Source: Grammothele lineata
Taxonomy: Eukaryota; Basidiomycota; Agaricomycetes; Polyporales; Polyporaceae
Assembly: GCA_002150815.3 (NCBI GenBank)
Contig: NDFF03000122.1
Span: forward strand, 186,001-250,000
Direction: 5' to 3'
Length of the DNA stretch: 64,000 nt
Positions 1-14,253 of the stretch are shown here, piece after piece. The position numbers were made by a program, and so were the translations under genes. The notes under the pieces are model-generated. The model was not told the DNA's origin. It saw only the letters and a list, made by a program, of their open reading frames with translations, and made no database searches. How positions within the stretch are numbered: position 1 is the stretch's first letter; each line of letters starts with the position of its first letter.

Positions 1-719
1 ATTCGGTGCGTTTCGTGAGCTTTGCCATGCGGGCGCACTGCCGCACATCACACTGACATCCCTATCTCGCAGCCACTACATCGCCCGTGCGCGCCAATAT
101 CGCCCGACGGTACCGATGGACGTCTCGAACTACGTCGTCGACTCGTACGTGCGCCTCCGCAAACGCTCCAAGGACGACGACGCGCAAGCCAAGTCTCACA
201 CCTACACCTCCGCACGTACACTCCTCGGCGTGCTCCGTCTCTCGCAGGCGCTCGCGCGACTCCGCTTCTCGGACACGGTCCAGCGCGCCGACGTCGACGA
301 GGCACTGAGGTTGATGGAGGTCAGCAAGAAGAGCTTGCTCGACGACGACGAGGACGCTCCCGAACACGACCGCTCCGACGTCAGCAAGGTCTTCCGACTC
401 ATCAAGGACATGGCGCGGCAGGCGCAAAGCGGGAAGAAGGGCCGGCGTTCTCGCCGGTTCGGGCGTGGCCCTGGTGGCGAACGCGATATGGACGTCGACT
501 CGGACGAAGAGGACGCGGAGGAGCTGTCGATGGTCGATATCCGGTCGCGCGTTCTCACAAGTGGGTTCACCGAGGCTCAGTTGATGGAAACCATTCTCGA
601 GGTATGTCCTGCCCTTTGTGGACAATATGCGTGGCTGACATCGTTCGTAGTACGAAGGTCTCGACGTCTGGATCCGTGTCGCGAATAACACTAAGTTGCG
701 CTTCATCGAAACTGACTAG
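1..719 (+). CDS. MCM7: MCM7, C-terminal part (replicative helicase subunit)
   Basis: This is the 3' end of the gene for MCM7, one of six subunits of the nuclear MCM2-7 helicase that is loaded at origins and unwinds DNA during replication. The exons are 1-5, 73-601 and 651-719; the introns are 6-72 (gtgcgt...cgcag) and 602-650 (gtatgt...gtag). The exons join to read RHYIARARQYRP, then SARTLLGVLRLSQALARLRF, then a terminal YEGLDVWIRVANNT stretch. These match the conserved lid and C-terminal winged-helix region of MCM7. The Walker and arginine-finger modules lie left of the window. An acidic, low-complexity insert (DMDVDSDEEDAEE) separates the helical lid from the last domain. The stop TAG is at 717-719. 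The next gene, KEX2, converges on it with only about 245 bp between. The identification is firm; only about 200 residues are visible. Confidence 0.93.
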
Positions 720-963
720 ACTACTCGTTGCCCGATCCTTCTTGGACTTCGTTCTCGACTGCTCCGACTCCAGCTCTTTGCTTTGGTTCTGCCCATCTCG
801 TTGATCTCTGTACATTACTTACACCGCGCTCTCCCGTTTTGCTTTGTTGTCTGTACTGTTCTGTAGCGCATAAATATATCCGGTCCATGCCTGAGCTACG
901 AGGGATACAGAAACCGGAGGCAACCACCAGATTGTATATCCAATCCAAAGACTCTAAGAAATG

Positions 964-3919
964 CTATCGTGCCTCGGACGCATGCTCCCAACTACTCCCG
1001 CTCCCGCTCCCACTTCCAGGACTCTCCGACCGTTCCCCCTCCTTCTCTACAGGCGAGTCAGGCTCGTCCCTATACCGCGTCTGCTGTTGTCCGCTCCCCG
1101 CCGTGGGCGGGTCGTCGTCGTCCAGGAAGCCCGAGTGCAGGCCCGTGTCGAGCGCGGGCGAGATCGAGTGCGGCCGAAGCGCGGTCTCCTCGTCGACGTC
1201 CTCGTCGTCCGAAACCTCCCCGAACGCGTCGTACAGTTCCTTCGTCGTCCGCTGTGGCCCCCGTGATGGCTGGCGTCCACCTCCGAGCCCTGCGCCGCTG
1301 ACACGCCCGAGCGCACCCATCGCGACGTCGTCGTCCCCGCGGAGGGATGTGTAGTTGTCCCGTTGGCGGCGACGGCGCTGGACCGCGCGCCGCCAGAAGA
1401 AGAGGCCGGCCCCAGCGGCAAAGATGAGGACGGCGCCGATAGCAACGAAGAACCAGACCTGGTTCGAGACGAGGTTCGAGAGGTCGGAGAACCAGCCCTC
1501 ATCGGGTGTAGGCGTGTTCGTGGCTGTCTCGGACGCGAGGTCCTCAGCAGACGTCTTCGTGGCAGCGGCACCGGTAGTAGTGAAGGCAGGCTTGCTGTTC
1601 TCGCCTTCGGCGGAGCCGTGATCGCCTGGGAGATGTTCAGTGGGGCGGACGTAGGACTTGGTCCCCGTCCCCGTCACGGACGTACTCGTAGTAGCAGTAG
1701 CTGATGACGTAGTGGTTGCGACCTCGGTGTCGCTGGGCGGCGGGGGCGGTAGGATATCCGCAGATTCGTCATCCGGGACGACGTAGTCCTTGTGACTCTT
1801 CTCAGCGTCCTTGACAGCTCCCCAGATGCTCATGGTCCACCCAAGGAAGACACCAGAATGATCCTCTTTGTGCTGGTCGGAGACACGGATTGTCCAATCC
1901 CCAAGAGGGTTCTCGTCCCTGCGGTCGTCCATTAGCGAATAGGACGCAAATGATATCCAACACAAACCCTTACCAGTGCTTGACCGTCATGAACGTCCAT
2001 CCTGGGTAGCCCGTGTTTGCACTATCACCGTGGCGACGAGCAGCCAAAACGCTCTTCACGCCACCGGGGCTAACAAGCTCGACCTCGACATCTCCGCGGC
2101 GCGTATGCGTAATCCACACTTTGACGGTAATATGCTCCAACGTTTCAAAGTTGTGATGGTCAAGGGTGTCTTGCGTGACAGTGATCTTGCTCTCAATGCC
2201 GTCGGGGGGGATAGTCTCCCCACCACTAGCCTTCTCAAACGAGTCCATCGAGCCGTTATTCAATTGAACGACAGGGAGATCGATCCATGTCTGCGGCTTC
2301 ACGTTCGCCCACGTTTGCGCGGCTTTGACAAACTCGAGCCCGTTCAAGCTGCCGTAACCGTACTTGTAGCTGTATGGCCGACCAGCCGCGGTCGTCTCCC
2401 AATCGGCGTCGTCAGGGTTGATCTGTAGAGCAGTCCGGACGCATAAATGTTGGATGTCGCGCCATGAGAGATCGGGTCTGAGGCATATTAGCATGGCCTG
2501 TGGTCTGAACAAGGATACCTACTCACCGAGCTTGCAGCGCGAGAGCAAAGACGCCCGCGGCGTTGGGCGCCGCAGCAGACGTACCGCCATGAGAATGAGA
2601 GCACTTGTTCTTGCCTCTGTCCGTAGTTGTCTGACAATCACATGAATGAGCATGGAACTCCTTTTGTTTTGTGCAAATATGTTACGATACGCACGATGTG
2701 ATTGCCACTACCGGAACTATATGCCACGATCATATTCGCCGCGCAAGCCTCAGAGTACTCCGGGTGGAAACCTTTGTAGTCGATTGCCGCGACAGTGACA
2801 GAGAAGATACTATTTGTGTATCCGTCAAAGTTGCACTGATCGCCGCTACGTCCGCCGTTCCCACTCGCGAAGACGAAAACTGAGCCTTTGCCTCCGCGAC
2901 CCTGCTGGATGCCGTTGGCCATAGCCTTCTTGATGAGGTAACCAGGGCCTTCCATTGACCGTCCGTCGTCCGGTGGACCCCAGCTGCAGGAATAGATGGA
3001 GGTGTTCTGGTAGTCGTAGTTGAGCGCGGCGGCCTCGTCGATGTCGGATATTGGCCCAGAGAGAATACGAATGCCGGCAACCTTCGAGTCGTACGCTATG
3101 CCTACCCCGCAAACGTCGTTCTTGACTGCAGCAATTTGGCCAGCGCAACGCGTGCCATGATGATCGTCGAACAGGACTGGTGTTGGGAGGTCGGTGTGGT
3201 CGTTGTAGTCATACGAACCATAGGCATACTAGGCACGAAAGCTTCAACACGCAGAGCAGCAGGAGAGACAAAAATATGCGCACAAAGTTTGCAGCGAGGT
3301 CGTCGCTGGTATAATCCAACCCGTCGTCGACCAGCGCGGTGATGACGTCCTTCCCCGTGAATCCCATATCCCAGACCCCAGTGACGTTCATCATGTGCTC
3401 CGGAAACTCATCGTTGACAAGATGCCACTGCTGCTTGAATTCCGGATCATGGATACCTAGGCGCTGCGCCGCGGCCTCGGACGTTTCGATATCCTCCGGC
3501 GGCGGTCGTATAGGCGGTGGAGCGCGCTTGGTTCGCTGGCGGAGGGTCTGGGGAAGGACATGCCGTACCGCGGACGCGACTCGCCTGCTCCTCAACGCAT
3601 TTTCATCCCCTCTAGGTAGGATGTGCGTTGCCCTGGCCTCTTGTCGGATCGCCTCTAATGAGCGGAGGACCGGGTCGGAAGGAGGGCCGGAGTCCCGCCG
3701 GTCGAGGCCCTTGGCGACACGGACGAGCCAGTGGTTGGTAAGTTCTCCGGCTTGCTCGACGACCTCTACGCCCAGCGCGTGCGCAACCTCGGCCAGCGAT
3801 GCCCCCGCGAATGGGTCGTGTTCGATGACATAGTAGTCGTGGGTGGAGTAGTGTCGTTTTGCGGGCGTGAGGGCGAGGACGGACTGGATGGCGAGAAGGA
3901 GAGTGAGGGGAAGACGCAT
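964..3919 (-). CDS. KEX2: Kexin (Kex2/furin-type proprotein convertase)
   Basis: This is a Golgi-membrane serine protease that cleaves secreted precursors after Lys-Arg or Arg-Arg. The exons on the minus strand are 3919-3284, 3228-2695, 2630-2527, 2477-1974 and 1918-964. They join in frame to 2733 nt, giving 910 residues. The start is the ATG that opens a clear signal peptide (MRLPLTLLLAIQSVLA); an in-frame ATG 47 codons upstream lacks this quality. A prodomain with a dibasic self-cleavage site (RQRTKR, about residue 145) follows. Next comes the subtilisin domain with catalytic Asp in ALVDDGLDY, His in DDHHGTRCAG, oxyanion Asn in VFASGNGG and Ser in HGGTSAAAP. A P/homoB domain (GWTFMTVKHWDENPLGDWTI) comes next. 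A Thr/Ser-rich linker, one transmembrane helix (VWFFVAIGAVLIFAAGAGLF) and an acidic cytosolic tail complete it. The layout matches yeast Kex2 fully. A CT-rich tract on the coding strand lies just upstream of the start. Confidence 0.96.
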
Positions 3920-4308
3920 CCCGACGGTCGGGTGCAGCAAGGCGTGCTGCGCGCCGAAAAGAAGGAAGGGGAGGAGAGGAGAGAAGGCGAGAGAGGCCGA
4001 AGCTGTGGACGGCAGTAGAGAGCAGTGAAGTGACCGCGCTCCGAGTCCTGTCCCACTCACACTGATCTACGCGCGTCACGGCCATGCGGGCTGCGCAGCG
4101 TCGTCCGGTGTGACCGCCGGTCACATCCAAGTACGACCGTCATTCAGTCCGAGGCCATCACTCCCACAAGCCCGCCTTGGCCGCTCTCACTCGAGACAAC
4201 CGCGGAGGTAGCACACTAATGTATAGCGGTGTCGCGGAACGTGCCCGCGGGAATAGAGAGCAATTATGGATACAGTTCGACATAGTCCTTCATCTCGACA
4301 TCGTTCCT
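3920..4308. other. Spacer: MTHFR 3' end and KEX2 5' region
   Basis: This is a 389-bp gap between two minus-strand genes. Positions 3958-4000 are almost pure purine on the plus strand, so the KEX2 coding strand carries a pyrimidine-rich tract some 40-80 nt before its ATG. This is a common feature of fungal transcription start regions. No gene is seen. Confidence 0.5.
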
Positions 4309-6636
<2,328 letters not shown>

Positions 6637-6982
6637 CGTCGTTCGCGGCCGTGCAGGCGACCTCCTATGGGTATAGAAAGAGGAACGGCGGGCGAGAGAG
6701 AGCAGTAGCAGAGCGAGATGTAGTGCTCGGACATCGAGTCGACGCGCAAACGGTTCACGCGTCCGCCGGGGGCCGTCCGTCTCCAGCGGACGATCTCATC
6801 GACCTCGGCGTCTATCTAATCTCTCCCAGAGACACCGTCCTCCCAAACAGCGGTAAACACATCTCTCGCTGTCCGGAACAGTGAGCAAGCCTCCGCGTGC
6901 CCGCCGATAGCTTCAGCAGCCCAGTCGACTCGTTCCCGCCCGCCACTTTCGCTCTTCCGTCCTAGCTCTAGGGAAATCCAAG
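6637..6982. promoter_or_regulatory. Shared upstream region of MTHFR and Rab6
   Basis: This is a 346-bp gap between two divergent start codons. It must hold both 5' UTRs and promoters, but I see no clear TATA box or named operator. No coding potential beyond short chance frames is visible. Confidence 0.5.
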
Positions 6983-7946
<964 letters not shown>

Positions 7947-8231
7947 GCCTCTCGCGCCGTGATAGAGCGTATCGTACATCCGTTCTGCTTCCCACCTGCT
8001 TGCATGCATCTACATATCCTCCCTCATCGTGTACACCTGCCGTTTATTTAATATGGAACCGGGATGCGGATGTTGTATGCGCACGCTCGTCAAGCATATG
8101 AGGTCAGTCCAAAGCCTAGCATTACAACGAGACGAATAGGTATGTATACTCGATACAGCTTGTAAGATCAATCGTCTGCATGGGCATCGTACACTTTCCT
8201 GATCGGCCTATCCTTCGACTACAACCCTTGG

Positions 8232-9733
8232 TTAACCACGATTCATCGTATTGCCCGCGCCCCTTGGATTCGCATCCGTGTACCGCGCCCACTCCTCATC
8301 CTTCTGCCGCTGCTCCTCCGCCTTCTCCTCACCGAATGTCGTCCCATCCTGCTCGGCGTCCATCGCAAGTTGCTCCTTCGACGTTGGCTGCATCTCGGAC
8401 TGCGGTCTGTAAATAGGTGTGGGTGAATACAAAACACGTAGCCGTGAGCAAAGCGTCACGACAACAGACGAGACGAGGAAACGCACCCTCCCCCCGTGAT
8501 GATATTCCCGCGCTGCTGCTCGATCTCAAGGTACTCGTCGATCGACATTGTCGGTAACCGGTGGCCTGCCTGGAAGACCTGCGCCTGCAACCTCGCACGC
8601 TCCCCCGCGTTCGACGGTAGGATCATGAATGGTCGCAACGGCTGCCCGAAGCAACGCATTGTAAGTTTCTTCGCTGCGCGCACTTCCAACCTGTGTCTTG
8701 ACACTCACCTTCCCTTGAGGGTCTAGCAGCGGCCCCTTCCCGTCCGGCCCTCCCCTGTTTGTGGGTGCGTCAAGCCGCCACATGTCATCCTCCGCCCGCC
8801 GGCGTGCCGTGCGTGGGTCGTCTGCCTGCGTCCGTGACCTGGGAGGCTCCTCAGGCGCGTTACGGAGGAGCTCTAGTTCCTGGGTGGTGCTCTCCAGCTG
8901 CGTCTGCGCCTCCGCGTACGCATAGCGTAGCAGGTAGACAACGGCTTCGCGCAGGACGTCCTCAGTGTCCGCGTCGAGTTCCTGGTGTGCCGGGTCTGAG
9001 GAGGGGGCAGGGAGGATGGAGGCGATGAGCTCGAGTGTGGAAGAAGGCTCTGTGGGGTTCTGGTTCGTCCGTTTCCGGAACGCCTGCGAGCGAGCGAATC
9101 AGTACTCGCTCGGTCAAGGACGAGGAGGCGACGGAGACGTACCTCGATTCGCGCCTTAATGTCCTTCTCCCTCTTGAACTGCTTGATCTTGGCCTCCCTC
9201 CGCTTTGCGGGGTCCGTGATCGAAGATGCGGAGAGTCCGTAAAGTTTCTTATCCTCTTCAGTGATGACGTCGTACATCTCGAGGTATCGCACGAAAGACT
9301 CTAGGTGCCTCTACGCCGCGGGAGTTCGCAATATAAGAACGAGCACATAGTTCGGCAACGCACGCACCTTAACATTCTGAACCAAGTCCAACCTGTCCTC
9401 CCTCTCCGTCGCCCTCACACGGGCCAGGACCTCCGAGAGCGCGAACGGGACAAGAATGTATGCGAGATCGCGTGTAGGGATGTCCGCAAGTTGTTCGTTC
9501 GCGCTGAACAGGGACAGCTTCGCCACCCGGGAGCCGCACTGGCGCAAGTCATCGAGCGCGCTCTGTATGAGCTCCTACATTTGAATGCACAGATCTAGTT
9601 ATTGCAGAGGTCGTACTCGTAGAATAAATGTCTGCCATACCTGGGTCTCATCCTGGATCGTCGGCAGATTGAATGCCTTGGCGGCCGTCGTTAATGCACG
9701 ATGGAATAGCGTCGGGAGTGGGACTTCGTCCAT
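8232..9733 (-). CDS. TAP42: TAP42/alpha-4 family PP2A regulatory protein
   Basis: This protein binds and stabilises catalytic subunits of PP2A-type phosphatases and links them to TOR nutrient signalling. The exons on the minus strand are 9733-9641, 9574-9368, 9298-9143, 9083-8709, 8641-8487 and 8406-8232, giving 1161 nt and 386 residues (yeast Tap42 is 366). The N-terminal helical phosphatase-binding region contains LSLFSANEQLADIPTRDLAY and SFVRYLEMYDVITEED. The basic run KRREAKIKQFKREKDIKARI follows. The highly conserved C-terminal block includes DMWRLDAP, PLRPFMIL and MSIDEYLEIEQQRGNIITGG. A charged tail rich in Glu, Lys and Asp ends the protein. Each exon join preserves frame. The Rab6 gene ends 285 bp away in convergent orientation, and TMA7 starts about 220 bp upstream on the other strand. 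Confidence 0.95.
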
Positions 9734-9953
9734 GGTGCGATAGAATGTGGAAGTCTGGGGCCAAGTTGGTCTGTGACCGTTTGGAGCATGCACAGGAGGC
9801 TTAGATGACTTGCCACAAACTGGAAAACACTCGACTTTCGATGAATGCAATGCTCACATCGGGCCGGGTTCCGGGCCGGCGTCACCGACGCCTGGAGGTA
9901 GACTCGCGGACGCAGCGCCTCGCAGCCTCAACCGTTCGAAGTTTGCAACGACC

Positions 9954-10388
9954 ATGTCCGGCAGGCAGGGTGGCAAGGCTAAACCCCTCAAGGTCTGTCT
10001 CTCGAAAATTTTTAACACGTTGCAGGGCATGATGCTCATAATTTTGTCAGGCTCCCAAGAAGGAGAAGAAGGAGATGGATGAGGATGATGTTGCCTTCAA
10101 GGAGAGGAAGAAGCAAGAGGAGGCTGCTCTCAAGGCTGCGCGGGACAAAGGTGCGTCTCCTTACTCTCAATGAAAGAGTGTATCTAGGCTTTGGTATCTC
10201 ACTGATGTCTTTCGTAGCTGCTAAGGGTACGTCGTCCATCCAAATCCCTCTGCGCTGTATCAAAGTTTACCACGATCGATGGGAACATAGGGGGTGCACC
10301 CGGAGGTGGGATCAAGAAGTGCGTTTTCTCAATCTTTCGGCAGCAGTATACGCATGCTAATCCTTGGAGAAGGTCGGGCAAGAAGTAA
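9954..10388 (+). CDS. TMA7: TMA7 (translation machinery associated 7)
   Basis: This is a very small, highly basic, ribosome-associated protein conserved from yeast to human (CCDC72). The exons are 9954-9992, 10051-10150, 10218-10226, 10291-10318 and 10373-10388, giving 192 nt and 63 residues. It reads MSGRQGGKAKPLK, then KKEKKEMDEDDVAFKERKK, and ends GGGIKKSGKK. The start, the EMDEDD core and the GIKKSGKK end match the family almost residue for residue. The third exon is only 9 nt (CTGCTAAGG), flanked by a TTCGTAG acceptor and a GTACGT donor. It supplies Ala-Ala-Lys, which family members also have at this place. Skipping it would keep the frame. Four introns in a 63-codon gene is extreme. Confidence 0.93.
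10218..10226 (+). other. TMA7: 9-nt microexon of TMA7
   Basis: The exon CTGCTAAGG lies between ...TTCGTAG and GTACGT.... With one base carried in from the previous exon it encodes Ala-Ala-Lys and passes one base on. It is supported by phase and by the conserved Ala/Lys run of TMA7 proteins. Confidence 0.8.
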
Positions 10389-10747
10389 AGATATCATCGA
10401 AAACCCTTCTGCACGATCATCACGCACGCACGATCAGTGTTGCAATGCCTTCCACCGATTTGCGCTGTAACAATGTTGTCCATGTACTCTGGCTGTTTCA
10501 ATATCACCGCCCATCCCCGATATACTGTGACGACCGGTCTATTGCGGGTGACCTACATCATTGTTGGGCCAAGAAGCTTACCAGACGTTCATGGCTTGAA
10601 CAGCACACGAGACTAGCTGCAGCGGCCTGGTTGGACGACGACGCGGGTTCACGTTTCATATACAGCTAGCTACTCATACGACCAAGCGTACGCGCAAGAT
10701 CTGAAGAACGTGCGACAAGTCTCAACATTTCCTCGCCAGCCAATCAA
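10389..10747. other. Convergent 3' spacer
   Basis: This is a 359-bp gap between the 3' ends of TMA7 (+) and the unknown ORF (-). It would contain both 3' UTRs. I see no gene or RNA structure. Confidence 0.5.
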
Positions 10748-11227
10748 TCAAACGGCCCTCCTCCTAACGCCAACGCTCGGGCTCTCTGCCTCGCCTCCAC
10801 GAACGCTGACCGCAGCGGGCATCGGCGGCTGAAGCACGGCCTCGACGTTGAACGGAACGCGGATGGAGCCCGAGTGGTCCCACGGACCACGGACGAACTC
10901 CTTGCTCTTCTTCGAGCGCATGCTCCCGATCGAGTCCGCCGACGTCGGCGAGCTTGGGCCGCTCCACGATGACTCCGGCAGCGCCGACGACACGCTAGAG
11001 GCAGGGAGGGTTGAAAACGCGGAGACAGCGAGGTCCGGAATGACGAGCTCGGGAAGTTGGTTGTGTGTCATGCGCGCGCGAGGCACGGGGGCCGCGGCGG
11101 GGACGATGGGCACTGGTCCATAGAAGACGGGGCGCGGGAGGGAGGGTAGGGTGTGACGGGGCTTGCCGCGAGCCGGGAGAGGGCCCTGGTGGAGGCGGAG
11201 GGGAGTAGGGGGCGAGCGGCGCGGCAT
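10748..11227 (-). CDS. Small unknown intronless ORF, 159 residues
   Basis: I do not recognise this protein. The frame is open from an ATG at 11227 to TGA at 10748. It encodes a Pro/Arg/Ser-rich protein that starts MPRRSPPTPLRLHQGPLPAR. It has an aliphatic middle (LPELVIPDLAVSAFSTLPAS), Ser-rich patches and no visible globular domain, signal peptide or membrane segment. Support for it being real comes from context: a perfect CTATATAG box sits 72 bp before the ATG, third positions are GC-rich, and no other gene occupies this strand. It could be a disordered regulatory protein or a fungus-specific orphan. Against it, GC-rich DNA gives long chance frames. Confidence 0.45.
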   Translation of the reverse strand: MPRRSPPTPLRLHQGPLPARGKPRHTLPSLPRPVFYGPVPIVPAAAPVPRARMTHNQLPELVIPDLAVSAFSTLPASSVSSALPESSWSGPSSPTSADSIGSMRSKKSKEFVRGPWDHSGSIRVPFNVEAVLQPPMPAAVSVRGGEAESPSVGVRRRAV

Positions 11228-12979
11228 GGTGAGATAATGAGTGGTGTATGTGTGTGCGTTGGTGTTTGCTTGACAAAATATGGACGCGCGAGACAGAGCT
11301 ATATAGCAAAAGGCCGATAGGGAGGGCCACTGTCAGCGCACGCGACGAAAGCGGGTTGGCGGGGGTAAAGCGAGGCTCACCAACAAAGTATGTGCACCAG
11401 ACACTGAATCTACGGCCGAAAGAGGAAGACCGGAAGACGAAGGCTAATGAAGAAGTGACAGTAGTCGGGTCAACCGAGCCTGATCTGTCCGGAGAGAAGT
11501 GGTATGAGCAAAAGGGAGAGCAGCTAGCAGACCGCGGGTGAGCGTCGACGTCGATGTCCTGGTCCAAGGGCGACGACCAGTCTCCAAGGCCAACCCAGCC
11601 GAGCTCAGCAGCCATCACCACCTCGCGCGCGTCAGGCGGTGGCCAGGCGCGCTTATGTCAGCAGCGCTTGCCATGGCATCGTCCACCTGATGATCGACGG
11701 TCGACAGTCAACCACAACGCTAACTCACCAGGCTTCGGCTTCTGCGGGGTGACGAGTGGGAGAGCTGACGAGAATAGAGTTCTTGATACAGAGCGAGAGC
11801 GAGCGGCGATGAGAGAGAGTGGGTAAATCTGTCGACGTTCGAAAGTGCAAGCTTTATGTCGCGCAGGCAACGCGTTTGTGGAGCCGCTCGCGCGCATGCG
11901 CAGGCACAGGGCGCGGTACGGTGTACCAGCTTGGGGTGTAGCTTGGGGCTCCTCCGGACTGCGCGCGTTTGTACCTGTGCAGATAATCAGGGGCATGACG
12001 GTTATACAGAACCATCCGTCTTCGGCGCAGGGGTCGAGATGTATGGAGCAGCTGGTTCAAGTTACAGGGGATGGTAACGCCCTCTTTGCGCAGCTCGCCA
12101 TCCTGTGCGATGGAGAATGGCGGTGTTGAATGTGGGGAAAGAGGCGACTGCTAAAGGCTTTCAGACATTCACGATGGCGTCCTGCTTTTGTACATATTTA
12201 CGCACTCGTGTTCGCCATGTGTAAGGCGGACATGAATGCCTTTCACACGACGGACTGTTCGGCGAAATCAGCTGTAGTGCTGACCAGACGACAAACACAA
12301 TAATTAACAACAATGAAACAGGACGGAACACAGAGCACTGCGAATGCTCGTCATTCGCCCCAACCGGGATGGCGGATCTCCGAGGACGTACTTCAGTCTC
12401 CAGCAGTATCAACAGTACTCGCGAGGCTCCGCACGCACAGTGCTGGGAAAGAAGGCCGTCTGCGCATCCAGCAGTTAAGTAGCGCAGCAGATACGGACAG
12501 TGCTCAGCTACCTGCATGGCCGACCGTCGTTCTCATCCGGGCGTTGCTAGCACGAACACATGGTCGCGTCTAGGCCATAATCTGCAAGGTGCCGCAGTCG
12601 GCCTCTTTAGCGCACATGATGCTGAGCAGACGGAACTTGTTGCCCGGAAGATGCATATAATCATGTTCCTTCTACTGACTGCGCAGGTCTTGTCAAAGCA
12701 CCGTCCAAAGAACCAATTTGACTGCTTGGAGTAAATGGTGGACATTGGAGGAATCTTCGAGGGTAGGAGCTGTTTTGTGTCGAATCGTTCGGACGTTGGG
12801 AGACAAGAGACAGTGACATATGGATTAGTGTTTTGATACATGGGTCGGGTATGACATGGAGAGATTCCGGGGTGGATGCATTGTCCAGCGAGGCGTACAA
12901 GGAAACATGCGATGAGAGGACAACAGTGGATACAACGATACGACACACTAGGCAAGGTCAAATGAGCGCCGCTTTGAAC
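11228..12979. other. 1.75 kb gap without a supported gene
   Basis: Apart from the promoter of the 159-residue ORF at its left end and the 3' UTR of UBE2C at its right end, I find nothing convincing here. Open frames are short, on both strands, and show no domain or sensible splice chain. No tRNA cloverleaf, transposon end or tandem repeat was seen. It could hold a non-coding RNA or simply be spacer. Confidence 0.5.
11299..11306 (-). promoter_or_regulatory. TATA-like box upstream of the 159-residue ORF
   Basis: The palindrome CTATATAG lies 72 bp before the ATG at 11227. The spacing suits a fungal TATA element with a short 5' UTR. The sequence is symmetric, so strand is inferred from the ORF. 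Confidence 0.4.
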
Positions 12980-13901
12980 TCAGTCGGACCCGTCATCTGT
13001 GATTGGACGGTAGTACTTCATTAGCTGACTTTTGAATTCTACGCGTTCAAAGATAACGGTCAGAACCAAAAGCAGCGACGTAATAAGCCACTCTACGCAC
13101 CATCCTCACTATCCCAGATGGCGGACGCATCAGGATTGAGCGGGGACGCGTTGTTCGGCTCTGCAGACGAGCAATTAAAAGGCGCCGCCGGCAGAGACAA
13201 TGGGTGATACATACCTCCCAGTAGAGATTGCAACGACAAGAGAATTGTTTGCACACTGTACACTGCGGACCACTTGTCCTAAACGACGCGTCAGACAGGG
13301 AACACTTGTGGCAAAACCGTTTCACGAACTTGGAGGATATCCAAACAAATGGCACCCGAGTTGATGTCAACGTTCGGATGGAAGCAAGGCGACTCAAACT
13401 TGATAGTAGGAGGCGCCATAGGGTAGTTTGAGGGGAAGTGGATGGCGATCTTGAACCTTAGACCGGAATATACCTGGGGCCATGCTCGTAACACACAACG
13501 CGTCACAATAAATAAGTCTACATACCGTTCCCGACGCGCCCTCGATGGTGCCGACCCAATCAAAGAGGTTAGCATCCGACCTAGGGAAAGCAGACTTCAT
13601 GCGTGGTCAGACATTGCCGTTCTCCCCATAAGATTCAAGACTCACGATACCGGGGGACGAGGACATCTATACTAGTGTTAGCGCAGCGTTCAGGACCACC
13701 AAGGAGGTCTACTTACCATGAGAGTCATGAGTTCGTTACTGAGTCTGAAAAGAACATCATTCATTTACCACGCCCAGTCTCGCCCAGAAGGAATCCAATG
13801 ACTTACCGTTTCGTCACACTACCAGCCGGATCCCCACCTGCTCCTCCCACGGACGGCTTGGGGGCTGCGCGAGGGGCGAGTTGAGACGTGATTTGCTCCA
13901 T
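12980..13901 (-). CDS. UBE2C: Ubiquitin-conjugating enzyme E2 C (UBE2C/Ubc11)
   Basis: This E2 works with the anaphase-promoting complex to ubiquitinate cyclin B and other mitotic targets. Eight exons on the minus strand join in frame to 540 nt: 13901-13807, 13744-13717, 13666-13646, 13594-13526, 13473-13330, 13278-13215, 13160-13101 and 13038-12980. This gives 179 residues, the same as human UBE2C. Diagnostic stretches are [44 protein letters not shown], and [18 protein letters not shown] with the catalytic Cys in [26 protein letters not shown], the UBE2C-type [12 protein letters not shown] and the tail [12 protein letters not shown] follow. The second and third exons are only 28 and 21 nt. 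The last join uses GTGCGT at 13100 rather than the GTGAGG 9 nt upstream, because only that restores the conserved E2 tail. Confidence 0.94.
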
Positions 13902-14253
13902 TGCGATATGCTTCACGAGGTGTGCCAGTAGGTGAGAGTTAGAGGGGAGGAAGAAGAGTGTGTGCGTGGCGTGTCGGAGGTCGTGCGCTGAGATTTCCTG
14001 GCGCCGGGATTTTGAACGCGTCTTGAACATATGTCACGTGCCCAGATATCAGGCGCTCATTAACGCGTTATCTGAAGCGCCCATCAAGTATACCCCGGAC
14101 TTGGTTCGGGCGTAATACCAAAGCCAGATTCTTCGTCGACAAACTCTCCCAAAGAGACAGAAGTCTAATTTAGAGATACAATGATGTCCATAGATAGAGT
14201 ACAAACGGTAAATTATCCGGGATTCAAATCCAGAAGTCCTAAGTGGCTCAAGT
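13902..14253. other. Spacer: sacsin-like gene 3' end and UBE2C 5' region
   Basis: This 352-bp gap lies between two minus-strand genes. It holds the UBE2C promoter and the 3' UTR of the DUF3684 gene. No gene is seen. Confidence 0.5.
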
